Shown here: positions 26,250-34,343 of the stretch, piece by piece
Layout: each line of letters begins with the position of its first letter
Numbering within the stretch: the stretch's first letter is position 1
DNA from: Streptomyces sp. HmicA12
GTDB taxonomy: Bacteria; Actinomycetota; Actinomycetes; Streptomycetales; Streptomycetaceae
Assembly: GCF_000373565.1 (NCBI RefSeq)
Contig: NZ_KB891806.1
Coordinates: 62,001-126,000 of the forward strand
Length of the DNA stretch: 64,000 bases
Reading direction: 5' to 3'
Notes under the pieces: model-generated
The model's input: the letters and a program-made list of their open reading frames with translations, nothing else
What the model was told of the DNA's origin: nothing
Databases searched by the model: none
Made by a program: the position numbers and the translations under genes

Positions 26250-27613
26250 CCACCCTGGACAACCAGCCCACCCGCTCCCCCGCGGGCACGCGGATCCCCT
26301 TCCCCACCGTCGACGAAGTCTCCCGGCACTGTCTGCAGGACCGGGAACCCGAGACCGTGCACATCGAGGTGCATCTCACGGGCCGGCTCGACCCGGCCCG
26401 GCTCAGCGCGGCGTTCGGCGAGGCACTGCGCCGGCACCCCCGCATCCTCGTACGGGAAGCGGAGCGCCGCTGGTTCGGCAGGCGGTACGAGTGGGAGCTG
26501 ACCGAGGGACCCGACGTCCACCCGGTGTCGTTCCCCGCCCCGACCCCCGACGCGCTCAAGCGGGCCCGCACCCGGTGCCTCGACGAGGCGCCGCCCCTCA
26601 CCACGTCCCCGCCGATCCGCGTGGAGGCGATCGAGGCCCCGAGCACGAACACCACCAGCACCACAGGTGCCACCGGCACCAACGGCACCACTGGCACCAC
26701 TGGCACCACCGTCCTCGTACTCACCATCAACCACACCGCGCTCGACGGCCCCGCCTGCCTGCGCGTCCTGGCCACCGCGGCGGAGCTGTACGGCGGCCGC
26801 GACCACAGCCCGCCGCCCATCACGCCCCCGCCACCCGCACCTCCCGCACCTCCCGCACCCCCACCCCCGGCGACCCCACCCTCGTCGTGGGCCCGCCCGG
26901 CCCGCGTCGCCCCGGGCACGCCCGAGCCCCGGCCGGGCAACGGCCTCCTCGTCTGCGAGCTGTCCGTGCCACGCCGGCCCAAGGGCGCCCCCTACACGGT
27001 GAACGACCAGCTGATGGTCGCCACGGCCCGCACGATCGCCGACTGGAACGAGGAGCACGGCGCGCACCGGCCCCGCCGCCCCCTGCGCATCACGATGCCG
27101 GTGGACGACCGCCCCCGGGACGCCTCGATGCCGATCGGCAACGGCACCCGGCTGGTGGAAGTCGCCTTCGGGGCGGCCGAGTTGAACCTCCCGACCCCGG
27201 AACTGCTGAAGCGGACAGCGGCCCGCACCGCCGCCCTCAAATCCCTCGTGCGCCCCCAACTCGGCCACGGAGCGGCGCTGTTGACCACCCCGTACGCCCC
27301 GGTCGCCTGGCGGGCCGCCGCCACCCGCGCGCTGCGCACGGCCGCGGGCCCCTGGACCTCGACGACGCTGCTCAGCAACATCGGCCGCATCCCGTACCCG
27401 CTGGACTTCGGCGACGGCGGCCGGGCGAGCGCCGTCTGGTTCTCCGCGCCGGCCCGGATGCCGCGCGGCCTCACCGTCACCACCGCGTCCACGGCGGGCC
27501 GGCTGCACCTGGCCCTGCGCTGGTCGCGCACGCTCCTGAGCCACGGCGACGGGGCGCGGCTGCGCGACCTGTTCGAGCACCACCTCCACGCGACACAGGA
27601 GGAGGCACCATGA
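26246..27613 (+). CDS. Condensation-domain-superfamily acyltransferase-like protein
   Basis: 455 residues. The HHxxxDG catalytic motif of condensation/PapA/WS-DGAT enzymes appears as NHTALDG near residue 162, keeping the second His and the Asp. A DFGWG-like element appears as DFGDGG near 390. So it may acylate a hydroxyl group of a glycan or lipid; no carrier protein is nearby. Two low-complexity inserts interrupt it: a Thr/Gly-rich stretch (about 132-155, with GTTGTTGTT) and a Pro-rich one (190-214, APPAPPAPP), both from short tandem DNA repeats. ATG overlaps the AftD stop. Confidence 0.75.
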   Translation: MTTLDNQPTRSPAGTRIPFPTVDEVSRHCLQDREPETVHIEVHLTGRLDPARLSAAFGEALRRHPRILVREAERRWFGRRYEWELTEGPDVHPVSFPAPTPDALKRARTRCLDEAPPLTTSPPIRVEAIEAPSTNTTSTTGATGTNGTTGTTGTTVLVLTINHTALDGPACLRVLATAAELYGGRDHSPPPITPPPPAPPAPPAPPPPATPPSSWARPARVAPGTPEPRPGNGLLVCELSVPRRPKGAPYTVNDQLMVATARTIADWNEEHGAHRPRRPLRITMPVDDRPRDASMPIGNGTRLVEVAFGAAELNLPTPELLKRTAARTAALKSLVRPQLGHGAALLTTPYAPVAWRAAATRALRTAAGPWTSTTLLSNIGRIPYPLDFGDGGRASAVWFSAPARMPRGLTVTTASTAGRLHLALRWSRTLLSHGDGARLRDLFEHHLHATQEEAP

Positions 27614-28338
27614 CCACTCCCCTGAAGGACCCGAAGGACCTCCGCGACCTCTACGAGAACCCCGCGACACCCGTCGCCTCGGGCGCCCCGCGCACCCTGC
27701 GCCAGACCCGTGTGCTGGCCGCCGCGCTGGCCGGGACCCGGTCCACGGTCCTCGACATCGGCTGCGGCGACGGCACCGCGACGGCCACCGCCGCCCGGCT
27801 GCTCCCCGACCGGCACCGGATCGTCGGCGTCGACTGGTCGCAGGACGCCCTGCGCCGGGCCGCGACCCGCGTACCGCATGTCGTACGGGGTGAACTCACC
27901 GGCCACGGGCTGCCGTTCGGTGACGCGAGCGCCGACGCCGTCGTGTTCAGCGAGGTGATCGAGCACCTCGTCGACCCGGACGCCGCGCTCGACGAGATCC
28001 GCCGGGTCCTGCGCCCGGGAGGCCATCTCCTGCTCTCCACCCCGAACCTGGCCGCCTGGTACAACCGGGCGCTGCTGCTCGCCGGGGTGCAGCCCGTGTT
28101 CTCCGAGGTGAGCCTGCGCGCGATCCACGGCCGCCCCGGCCGGGAGGTGGTGGGCCACCTGCGGCTCTACACACCGCGTGCCCTGCGCGCGTTCGTCACG
28201 GCCGCGGGCTTCGACGTCGTACGGCTGTCAGGGGCGCCGTTCCACGGAGTGCCGCGGCCCCTGCGTCCCCTGGACCGGCTCGCCTGCGCGGCGCCGTCCC
28301 TCGCCTCGATCCTGCTGCTGCACGCCAGAAGGACGTGA
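27610..28338 (+). CDS. Class I SAM-dependent methyltransferase
   Basis: 242 residues. Motif I VLDIGCGDGTATAT near residue 47, VGVDWS, then FSEVIEHLVDPDAAL and RRVLRPGGHLLLSTPN, the UbiE/Methyltransf_11 pattern. ATG overlaps the upstream stop. A second methyltransferase in one operon with glycosyltransferases; likely acts on a different position of the same product. The Trm112-like gene nearby could be its partner, but see that entry. Confidence 0.88.
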   Translation: MTTPLKDPKDLRDLYENPATPVASGAPRTLRQTRVLAAALAGTRSTVLDIGCGDGTATATAARLLPDRHRIVGVDWSQDALRRAATRVPHVVRGELTGHGLPFGDASADAVVFSEVIEHLVDPDAALDEIRRVLRPGGHLLLSTPNLAAWYNRALLLAGVQPVFSEVSLRAIHGRPGREVVGHLRLYTPRALRAFVTAAGFDVVRLSGAPFHGVPRPLRPLDRLACAAPSLASILLLHARRT

Positions 28339-28344
28339 GCGGCG

Positions 28345-29265
28345 ATGCCCGCCGTGGCGTGGGGCGTCGGCGCGGCCCTGCTCGCGAACGCGCTGTACAG
28401 CGTCGGCTTCGTCCTGGAGAAGCGCGCCCTGACCCGGCTGCCCGAGGTGAGCGTGCGCCGCCCCGTACTGCTTCTGCGGCACGTGGTCACCAGCCCGTTG
28501 TGGCTGGCCGGGTCGATCGCCCTGGCCTCCGGGTTCGGCGCCCAGCTCGCCGTCTACCGGACGCTTCCCATCGCCGCGGCGCAGGGCATCTTCGTCTCCG
28601 GGCTCGTGCTGTTGCTGCTGCTGTCCTCGCGGCTGCTCGGCGAGCACACCTCGGGCCGCGAGCGGTACGCCATCGCCGCGATCCTGGCCGCGCTCCTCAT
28701 GGTCGTCCTGTCGCTGCGACAGGGCAGCGAGACCATCGGCGGCGACGCCCCGGCCCCGCTCATCCTGACCGTCTGCCTGCCCTCGCTCGGCGCGGGCCTG
28801 TACCTGTACGCGGCCGCCGAGCGGCGTGCCCGGCACCGGCACCGGATGCCGACCACCGGCGTCGAGTACGGCGTCGCGGTGGGCCTGCTCTACGGCGTCA
28901 GCTCGCTCGCGATCAAGGGCGCGTCGGGCGTGCTCCCCGACATCCCGCGCCTGTTCGCGTCCCCGTACCCGTATCTGCTGCTGTGCACGGGGGCGTGCGG
29001 GCTCGTCATGTCGCAGGCGGCGCTGCAGCGCTGCCGCGCCTCGCTGATCGTGCCGGTGTGCACCACGGTGACCTGCCTGTTCACGGCCGTGCTCGGCACC
29101 CTCGCGTTCGGCGAGTCGCTGCCGCACGAGCCGGTGCGGCTCGCCCTGCGCGTCACCGGCACGGTGCTCGCCGTCGCCGTGCTCCTGCTGATGCCGAAGC
29201 ACGACACCCCGCAACCGGACGAACCCGCCACGAAACCAAGGGAGTTGTTGCCTCATGAACCCTGA
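28345..29265 (+). CDS. DMT-superfamily membrane protein (EamA/NIPA-like)
   Basis: 306 residues with nine to ten hydrophobic helices in two internal halves. The N end VGAALLANALYSVGFVLEKRAL and LAGSIALASGFGAQL resemble NIPA-like and undecaprenyl-phosphate flippase-like DMT proteins. Role is probably moving a small molecule or lipid intermediate across the membrane, by operon context. It begins 6 bases after the methyltransferase and overlaps the next gene by 11 bases. Confidence 0.78.
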   Translation: MPAVAWGVGAALLANALYSVGFVLEKRALTRLPEVSVRRPVLLLRHVVTSPLWLAGSIALASGFGAQLAVYRTLPIAAAQGIFVSGLVLLLLLSSRLLGEHTSGRERYAIAAILAALLMVVLSLRQGSETIGGDAPAPLILTVCLPSLGAGLYLYAAAERRARHRHRMPTTGVEYGVAVGLLYGVSSLAIKGASGVLPDIPRLFASPYPYLLLCTGACGLVMSQAALQRCRASLIVPVCTTVTCLFTAVLGTLAFGESLPHEPVRLALRVTGTVLAVAVLLLMPKHDTPQPDEPATKPRELLPHEP

Positions 29266-29482
29266 CGACCCGCTGCTGAAGATCCTGGCCTGCCCCCTCG
29301 ACAAGGGCCCGCTCGCGCTCCTGCCGGACGACGACGCGCTCTACAACCCGCGCCTGCACCGCCGCTACCCGATCGTCGACGGCATCCCGCAGCTGCTCCC
29401 CGCGTCCGGCGAGCAGGTCTCCGAGGACGAGCACGAGCGCATCCTGAAACGGATGGAGCAGGCGCGCCGGGTGCTCCCGTGA
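29255..29482 (+). CDS. Trm112/UPF0434-like small protein lacking most zinc ligands
   Basis: 75 residues. LLKILACPLDKGPLALL and RRYPIVDGIPQLLP match the Trm112/YcaR fold. True zinc ribbons of this family have two CxxC pairs; here only one Cys remains (CPLDK), so metal binding is unlikely. Trm112 proteins activate methyltransferases; three methyltransferases occur in this operon. It overlaps the FkbM gene by 4 bases. Confidence 0.82.
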   Translation: MNPDDPLLKILACPLDKGPLALLPDDDALYNPRLHRRYPIVDGIPQLLPASGEQVSEDEHERILKRMEQARRVLP

Positions 29483-30318
29483 CCACCCTCGCAGCCCGCG
29501 TCGCCCCCTATCTGCCCGCCCGGCTGACCGCGGCCGCGGCCCGCGCGCTCTATCCCCGCTTCGAGCCGGAACTGGCCCGCCTCGCCGACATGGTGCCGGT
29601 CGGCGGCACGGCCGTGGACGTCGGCGGCTGGTACGGGCCGTGGACGCACCGCCTCGCGGCCCGCGCCCGGCACGTGGTCGCCCTGGAACCGGTGCCGCAC
29701 CTGGCCCGCACTCTCGCCGCGGCCGCGCCCGACAACGTACGGGTGCTGCAGGCGGCGGCCGGCGACCGGCACGGCACGGCCCTGCTGTGGCAGCCGCCGA
29801 ACGACGCGCGGGGCGAGCGCGGGGTGTCGTCCCTGGTCCGCCGGGACGGCCTGCACGCGAACGCGCCGCACCCCGTGCCGTGCGTGACCCTCGACGAACT
29901 CCCGCTCCACGACATCGACTTCGTCAAGATCGACGTGGACGGGGCGGAGCTGCGCGTCCTGCGCGGGGCCCGCGAGGTGCTGGCCCGCGACCGCCCGGCG
30001 CTCTTCATCGAGCTGGAGACTCGCATCCAGCCGATCGGCCCGGTCATCGACCACCTGCGGGCGCTGGACTACGAGGGCTGGGTGCTGCCGGGCGCCACCT
30101 GGCTTCCGCTGCCCGCCTTCGATCTGGCGGCGCACCAGCGCGGCACCGCGCACCTGGCCGCGCAGGGTCTGCTGCGCCGGGCGCTGACCCCGACGGGCCG
30201 CCGCCCCCGCTACGTGAACTCGGTGCTGTTCCTCCCCGACGGGCGGACCCCGGGACCCGGCGGCGTACGCGACCATGGGGAACATGCCACGTCCCACACC
30301 GTCCACCGGCCCCGCTGA
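29479..30318 (+). CDS. FkbM-family methyltransferase
   Basis: 279 residues, GTG start overlapping the previous stop. Motif I VDVGGWYGPWT near residue 43, VALEPVPHLARTL, and the diagnostic FVKIDVDGAELRVLRGA near 155. FkbM enzymes methylate hydroxyls of sugars or polyketides; here a glycan is more likely. The 3' end (about 44 bases) overlaps the start of the next gene in another frame. Confidence 0.88.
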   Translation: MTTLAARVAPYLPARLTAAAARALYPRFEPELARLADMVPVGGTAVDVGGWYGPWTHRLAARARHVVALEPVPHLARTLAAAAPDNVRVLQAAAGDRHGTALLWQPPNDARGERGVSSLVRRDGLHANAPHPVPCVTLDELPLHDIDFVKIDVDGAELRVLRGAREVLARDRPALFIELETRIQPIGPVIDHLRALDYEGWVLPGATWLPLPAFDLAAHQRGTAHLAAQGLLRRALTPTGRRPRYVNSVLFLPDGRTPGPGGVRDHGEHATSHTVHRPR

Positions 30319-30880
30319 GCCCTTCACCCCGCTCCACTTCCAGCTGGTGCTGCTGCGCCGGATGGCCGACCACAACCCGGAGCTCGTGGAGACGGCCCGC
30401 GCCGACCTCGGCGTCTCGGTCGCCGACATGCGGGAGGCGAACCGGCGCTGGCAGGCGATGGTCCGCTCCCCGCGCGCCAGGGCGGCGGTCTCCCGCTACC
30501 GCTCGGTGCTCGGCGCCCCGGAGCGGCGGCTGATCCGCCGCATCGGCGACATGGAGTGCGAGGCGCTGCTGTGGCCGGTGCCGCTCTGGCCCGACCTGCG
30601 CTTCGAGGTGCTCCTCTCCCCGCAGGGCGCGGTCTGGAACGACTGGCTGATCCGCACCCCGGGCGCCCCGGGCCCGGCCCTGCGCACGCTCGCGGACCTG
30701 ACCCCGTGGTCCTGCACGGTGGACGAGGCGGCCCGCGCGTTCCCGCCGGCCCGCCCCCTGGAGGGATCGGCGCCGACGCGGTGGGGGCTCGCCTTCACCG
30801 CGCCGGACGCGTCGGGCACGCCGCACGCGGTGCGGGCGGAGTTCACGTACGGGTTGCTGCAGCGCTGGACGCAGATCTAG
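30275..30880 (+). CDS. Conserved-looking hypothetical protein
   Basis: 201 residues, not recognised. No signal peptide or membrane helix. The N third is helical and Arg/Ala rich (VLLRRMADHNPELVETARADLGVSVADMREANRRW); the rest is mixed with several Trp (WPVPLWPDLRFEVLL, WNDWLIRTPG). ATG at 30275 is used; ATG 30284 is a close alternative. It overlaps the FkbM gene by 44 bases and its stop TAG shares the CTAG palindrome with the stop of the opposite ATP-grasp gene. Confidence 0.7.
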   Translation: MGNMPRPTPSTGPAEPFTPLHFQLVLLRRMADHNPELVETARADLGVSVADMREANRRWQAMVRSPRARAAVSRYRSVLGAPERRLIRRIGDMECEALLWPVPLWPDLRFEVLLSPQGAVWNDWLIRTPGAPGPALRTLADLTPWSCTVDEAARAFPPARPLEGSAPTRWGLAFTAPDASGTPHAVRAEFTYGLLQRWTQI

Positions 30881-31752
30881 GAAGCGACCTTGAGGATCGC
30901 CTCCGCGACGACCGGCACGGAACCGGGATGCACCGCGCTCAGGAACAGGTTCGGCTCGACCAGCTCCAGCTCCATCACGCACGGCTGCCCGTCGTGCCCG
31001 TCGACCAGATCCACGCGCGCGTACAACAACTGATCCCGCCCGCCCGGCACGGCGTCCAACGCCCTTTCGGCGACGGCGAATTCGGCCTCGCTGGGCCGCC
31101 ACGCCTCCAGTGACGGATGGGCGACCTTCCGCACGTCGAAGGCCGTTCCCTCGGAGAGGACCGCACCCTTGCGTATGGAGTGCAGGAATTGCCCGCCGTA
31201 GAACAGCACGGCGCGCTCGCCGCTGATGTCGATCCCGGAGACGTAGGGCTGCACCATCGCGGTCAGCCCTTCGGCGTGCATCCGGGCCAACTGGCCCAGC
31301 GCGGTCGCCCGTTCGCCGGGTGTGTAGCGGGCGGCGTACCGGGCACCGGCGCCGGACGTCGGCTTGATCACGTACGCGCGGTCGTCCGGCAGCTCGGGGG
31401 TGTCACCCGGCGCGACGTACGAGGTGGGCACGGTGGGCACCCCGGCGCGGGCGAGTTCGCCGAGGTAGCGCTTGTCGGTGCTCCAGCGGATGACGTCGAC
31501 GGGGTTGGCGAGCCGGGTGACGGAGGCGCACCGCGCGGCCCAGCCCAGGAACTCGTCACGCCGCCAGCTGTAGTCCCAGGTCGACCGGACGACGACGAGG
31601 TCGTACGACGCCCAGTCGGTCTCCGGGTCGTCCCACTCCACGGCGGCGGCGTCGGCGCCGCGCCGCCCCAGCTCCGCGACGAGCAGCGGCAGATCGGGGT
31701 CGACGGGCTGGTCGGGTCCCGGCCGGTAGGTGGCGAGGGCTATGCGGGACAT
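30877..31752 (-). CDS. ATP-grasp family ligase-like protein
   Basis: 291 residues. YVIKPTSGAGARYAARY near residue 127 is the ATP-grasp Lys/Gly region, and the C end has the metal-binding ARVDLVDG, then VMELELVEPNLFL. The N end is Rossmann-like with WDDPETDWASYDLVVVRSTWDYSW, typical of a Streptomyces RimK/cycloserine-ligase-like group (DcsG type). It joins a carboxylate to an amine or thiol using ATP; substrate unknown. No biosynthetic partner adjacent. Convergent with the previous gene, sharing the CTAG at the stops. Confidence 0.82.
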   Translation of the reverse strand: MSRIALATYRPGPDQPVDPDLPLLVAELGRRGADAAAVEWDDPETDWASYDLVVVRSTWDYSWRRDEFLGWAARCASVTRLANPVDVIRWSTDKRYLGELARAGVPTVPTSYVAPGDTPELPDDRAYVIKPTSGAGARYAARYTPGERATALGQLARMHAEGLTAMVQPYVSGIDISGERAVLFYGGQFLHSIRKGAVLSEGTAFDVRKVAHPSLEAWRPSEAEFAVAERALDAVPGGRDQLLYARVDLVDGHDGQPCVMELELVEPNLFLSAVHPGSVPVVAEAILKVAS

Positions 31753-31822
31753 GCGGGACTGCTCCTCGGGGTGCGGACTGCGGTTCTCGTCCCGAGGCTA
31801 ACGCGGGGCGCCTTCGCGTCTG

Positions 31823-32044
31823 CCGGGTGCGCCCGGTGTGCGGCCTGCGGGTCTCGTCGTGGCTGATTCCCCGCGCCCCTGAAGGCCGCAGGCCTCTCAG
31901 GGCGCGGGGAACTGCGCGAAGCAGGACCACCGGCCGTCGGATCGCGACGAGACACCCGTGGGGCAGACGCAGATCTTTCAGGGGCGCGGGGAACTGCGCG
32001 ACCGGCCACGACGAGACCCGCCAGCCGCATACCGGGCGCACCCG
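31823..32044. repeat. Long imperfect inverted repeat in a 309-base gap
   Basis: The gap 31753-32061 has no gene. Left arm 31823-31882 and right arm 31978-32044 are about 60-base imperfect inverted copies (GCCGGGTGCGCCCGGT, GGGTCTCGTCGTGG, TTCCCCGCGCCCCTGA). A further copy of the core GGCGCGGGGAACTGCGCGA lies at 31901-31919, and 31867-31910 folds into a hairpin. Short open frames seen here are artefacts of the repeat. It may end transcription of the MFS gene. Confidence 0.8.
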
Positions 32045-32061
32045 TCAGCCCCGAAGGCGGA

Positions 32062-33231
32062 TCACCCGAGGCGACCACCCCGCCACCCCGAGATCAACGT
32101 CATCCCCACCGTCGCCGCCGCCGACACCGCGAACCCTCCATGCGCCCCACCCGCATCCACCGCCCGCCCCGCAAGCGCACCGGCGACGGCGACACCCGCC
32201 GCGCTCGCCGAGCCGCCCCAGGTGAACGCCTGGGTGAGGACGGCGCGCGGCACGGTCGACTCGGTGAGGAGCGAGAAGAGGATCAGCAGGGGCGGCACGG
32301 CGAGTCCGGTCAGGGCGAGGCAGACGGCGATCGGCAGCGGTGCGTCGAGCACGGTCAGCGGCAGGACGACGACGGCGAGCGCGGCGCAGACGGCGGTCCG
32401 CTGCCGCACCGGCGACAGCGGCCACTTCCGCAGCCCGTAGAGCCAACCACCCACCAGGGACGTGCAGTTGGAGACCGCGTAGAGCAGGGGCGCGAGATCC
32501 GGGGTGCCGCGCTCCACCGCGTAGGCGCCGATGGACACCTGCTGGGCGCCGAAGAAGACGCCGAGGGCGAGGGTGACCGCGACGAGCCGGCCGAAGGCGG
32601 GGCTGAGCAGCGCGCGTCCGGCGCCTTGTCGCGCCGCCCGCCCCTCGACCGGCGGCGCGGTGCGCGGCTGCGCGGCGAGGGCGAGCCCGCCGCCGACCAC
32701 GAGGGCCGCCGCGAGCAGGGTGCCGAGGCGTGGATGCCCGGCGGCTCCGGCGGAGCTGACGAGGGCGGGACCGGCGAGGAAGGAGAGCCCGTTGGCGAGC
32801 GATTCGAGGGCGTACGCGCGCGGCAGCGCCCCGTCGGGCCCGTCGTGCAGCAGCGCGGACCAGCGGGCGGCGGCGAAGGCACTGATCTGCGGCAGTGTGG
32901 CCCCGACCAGTGCTCCGGCGACCGGGTCCGGCACGGCCCCCGTCACGAGCAGCGCCACGGCCCCGGCGTGCGCGATCACCGTGCACGGCAGGGTGCGGGT
33001 CTGCCCGAACCGGTCGACGAGACGGCCGAGTTGGGGCCCGGCGAGCGCGTCGGTGACGGCGAAGCATCCGGTGACGAGGCCGGCGGCCCCGTACGACCCG
33101 GTGCGCGCGTGCACCAGCCAGACGATGCCGAGCCCGGTCATGGCGAGCCCGACCCGCCCGACGCAGGCGGTGAGGAAGAAGGCGGCGGCACCTGGAGTGC
33201 GCAGCAGGGTGCGATAGTTCGCCGACGGCAC
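32062..33231 (-). CDS. MFS transporter
   Basis: 389 residues with about twelve hydrophobic helices. GTG at 33231 has AAAGGGA 6 bases upstream. LVTGCFAVTDALAGPQLGRLVDRFGQTRTL carries the loop 2-3 MFS motif (GxLxDRxGxR-like). The family is that of putative drug or metabolite efflux proteins; substrate not inferable. Its stop borders the inverted repeats. A GntR gene lies upstream but is separated by 270 bases. Confidence 0.87.
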   Translation of the reverse strand: MPSANYRTLLRTPGAAAFFLTACVGRVGLAMTGLGIVWLVHARTGSYGAAGLVTGCFAVTDALAGPQLGRLVDRFGQTRTLPCTVIAHAGAVALLVTGAVPDPVAGALVGATLPQISAFAAARWSALLHDGPDGALPRAYALESLANGLSFLAGPALVSSAGAAGHPRLGTLLAAALVVGGGLALAAQPRTAPPVEGRAARQGAGRALLSPAFGRLVAVTLALGVFFGAQQVSIGAYAVERGTPDLAPLLYAVSNCTSLVGGWLYGLRKWPLSPVRQRTAVCAALAVVVLPLTVLDAPLPIAVCLALTGLAVPPLLILFSLLTESTVPRAVLTQAFTWGGSASAAGVAVAGALAGRAVDAGGAHGGFAVSAAATVGMTLISGWRGGRLG

Positions 33232-33404
33232 GGCACGTCCCTTTCGAAGCCCGGCGGGACGCGTCACAACGGGGCCGTCGGCGTCCGGATGGCCGACCCG
33301 TGACAGCGCCTGAAGCCTTCCCTTACGGGCATGGAGCGGGGACGCGCACTCCACACCGACTCCGTCACCGAGCACATGGCTCTACGGTGATGAAGCCCTG
33401 AGCT

Positions 33405-33438
33405 TAAGCCCCCGAAAGGGGCGCGGGGAACTGCGCGA
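33405..33438 (+). repeat. Copy of the dispersed GGGGCGCGGGGAACTGCGCG element
   Basis: 33405-33438 reads TTAAGCCCCCGAAAGGGGC followed by GCGGGGAACTGCGCGA; CCCC-GAAA-GGGG is a stable tetraloop hairpin. The 270-base gap 33232-33501 otherwise shows no gene; it contains the leader of the MFS gene and the 3' flank of the GntR gene. Confidence 0.65.
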
Positions 33439-33501
33439 GCAACCACGACGGCGCCACACCCGACAACGAACACCCCACCCGAGACGGCGAGTTACCGCAT
33501 C

Positions 33502-34218
33502 TCAGGCCCCGTCGATCCCCGGCTCCCACTCAAGCAACCGCACCTTGGCCACAGCCCGCACATGCCGCCGCATGGCCGCCGCGGCGCCGCGCCCGTTGCC
33601 CGCCTCGACGGCCTCCAGGATCGCCCGGTGCTGCGCCAGCGACCGCCCGGGCCGCCGGGGCTGCCGCAGCGATTCGCTGCGCGACTCGGCGATCGGCTCG
33701 TCGATCTCCGCCATGAACGCGGCGAGCAGCGCACTGTGCGCGGCCGCGGTCACGGCGGCGTGGAAGAGCCGGTCCCCCTCGATGCCGAGCCCGCCCGCCC
33801 CGATGTCCTCGGCCATCCGGTCCAGAGCCGAGCGCAACGCGGTGAGGTCGGCGTCGGTGCGCCGCTCGGCGGCGAGCTCGGCCAGCTTCGTCTCCAGCGC
33901 CTCGCGCGCCTCGAGAACGTCCGGCAGCCGCTTCTTGCGCTCGACGAGCCGCTCGACGGGCTCGGCGACATCGAGCCCGTCCCGCACCAGATACGTGCCG
34001 CCGCCGTGCCGCACCTCGACGAGGCCCTGCACCTCGAGAACGACGATGGCCTGCTTCACGGAGGCCCGGCTCACGCCGAGTCGCGCGGCGAGGTCACGCT
34101 CGGTGGGCAGCCGGTCGCCCGCGCGCAGCCCGCCCTCGGCGACGTACGCGCGCAGCCGGTCGAGCACCTGCTCGTACAGGCGCGGGCGCGCCCCCATCGG
34201 CCGCAGTGCGTCGGTCAT
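33502..34218 (-). CDS. GntR-family regulator, FadR/FCD subfamily
   Basis: 238 residues. Winged helix in residues 12-80: RLPTERDLAARLGVSRASVKQAIVVLEVQGLV and a GGGTYLV wing. C-terminal FCD helical domain with probable metal/effector residues (EGDRLFHAAV, AQHRAILEAVEAGNG, RRHV). Divergent from matB across 125 bases that hold an 11-bp-arm palindrome, so it very likely controls malonate activation, as MatR does for mat genes in rhizobia. Effector probably malonate or malonyl-CoA (inference). Confidence 0.9.
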   Translation of the reverse strand: MTDALRPMGARPRLYEQVLDRLRAYVAEGGLRAGDRLPTERDLAARLGVSRASVKQAIVVLEVQGLVEVRHGGGTYLVRDGLDVAEPVERLVERKKRLPDVLEAREALETKLAELAAERRTDADLTALRSALDRMAEDIGAGGLGIEGDRLFHAAVTAAAHSALLAAFMAEIDEPIAESRSESLRQPRRPGRSLAQHRAILEAVEAGNGRGAAAAMRRHVRAVAKVRLLEWEPGIDGA

Positions 34219-34288
34219 CCTGGCCCTTCCTCGTCATGTGCCCGGCAGCGTACGTCCTTGACGTCGGCGCCTGCCACACGGCACGCTC

Positions 34289-34315
34289 GGATTGGCTGAG
34301 CCAATCAGCCAATCC
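34289..34315. promoter_or_regulatory. GntR operator between the regulator and matB
   Basis: Exact 11-bp arms GGATTGGCTGA (34289-34299) and TCAGCCAATCC (34305-34315) around GCCAA; inside, ATTGGCTGAGCCAAT (34291-34305) is a second overlapping palindrome. Three GCCAAT half-sites could allow stepwise binding. The site lies 28 bases from the matB start and 70 from the gntR start. Confidence 0.8.
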
Positions 34316-34343
34316 AGATGCACCGCATCACGAGGAGCGACCC

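Noticed and set aside
31827..32225. Plus- and minus-strand short frames between the ATP-grasp and MFS genes
   Set aside because: They begin with near-identical MRPVCG peptides because they read the two arms of an inverted repeat; not genes.
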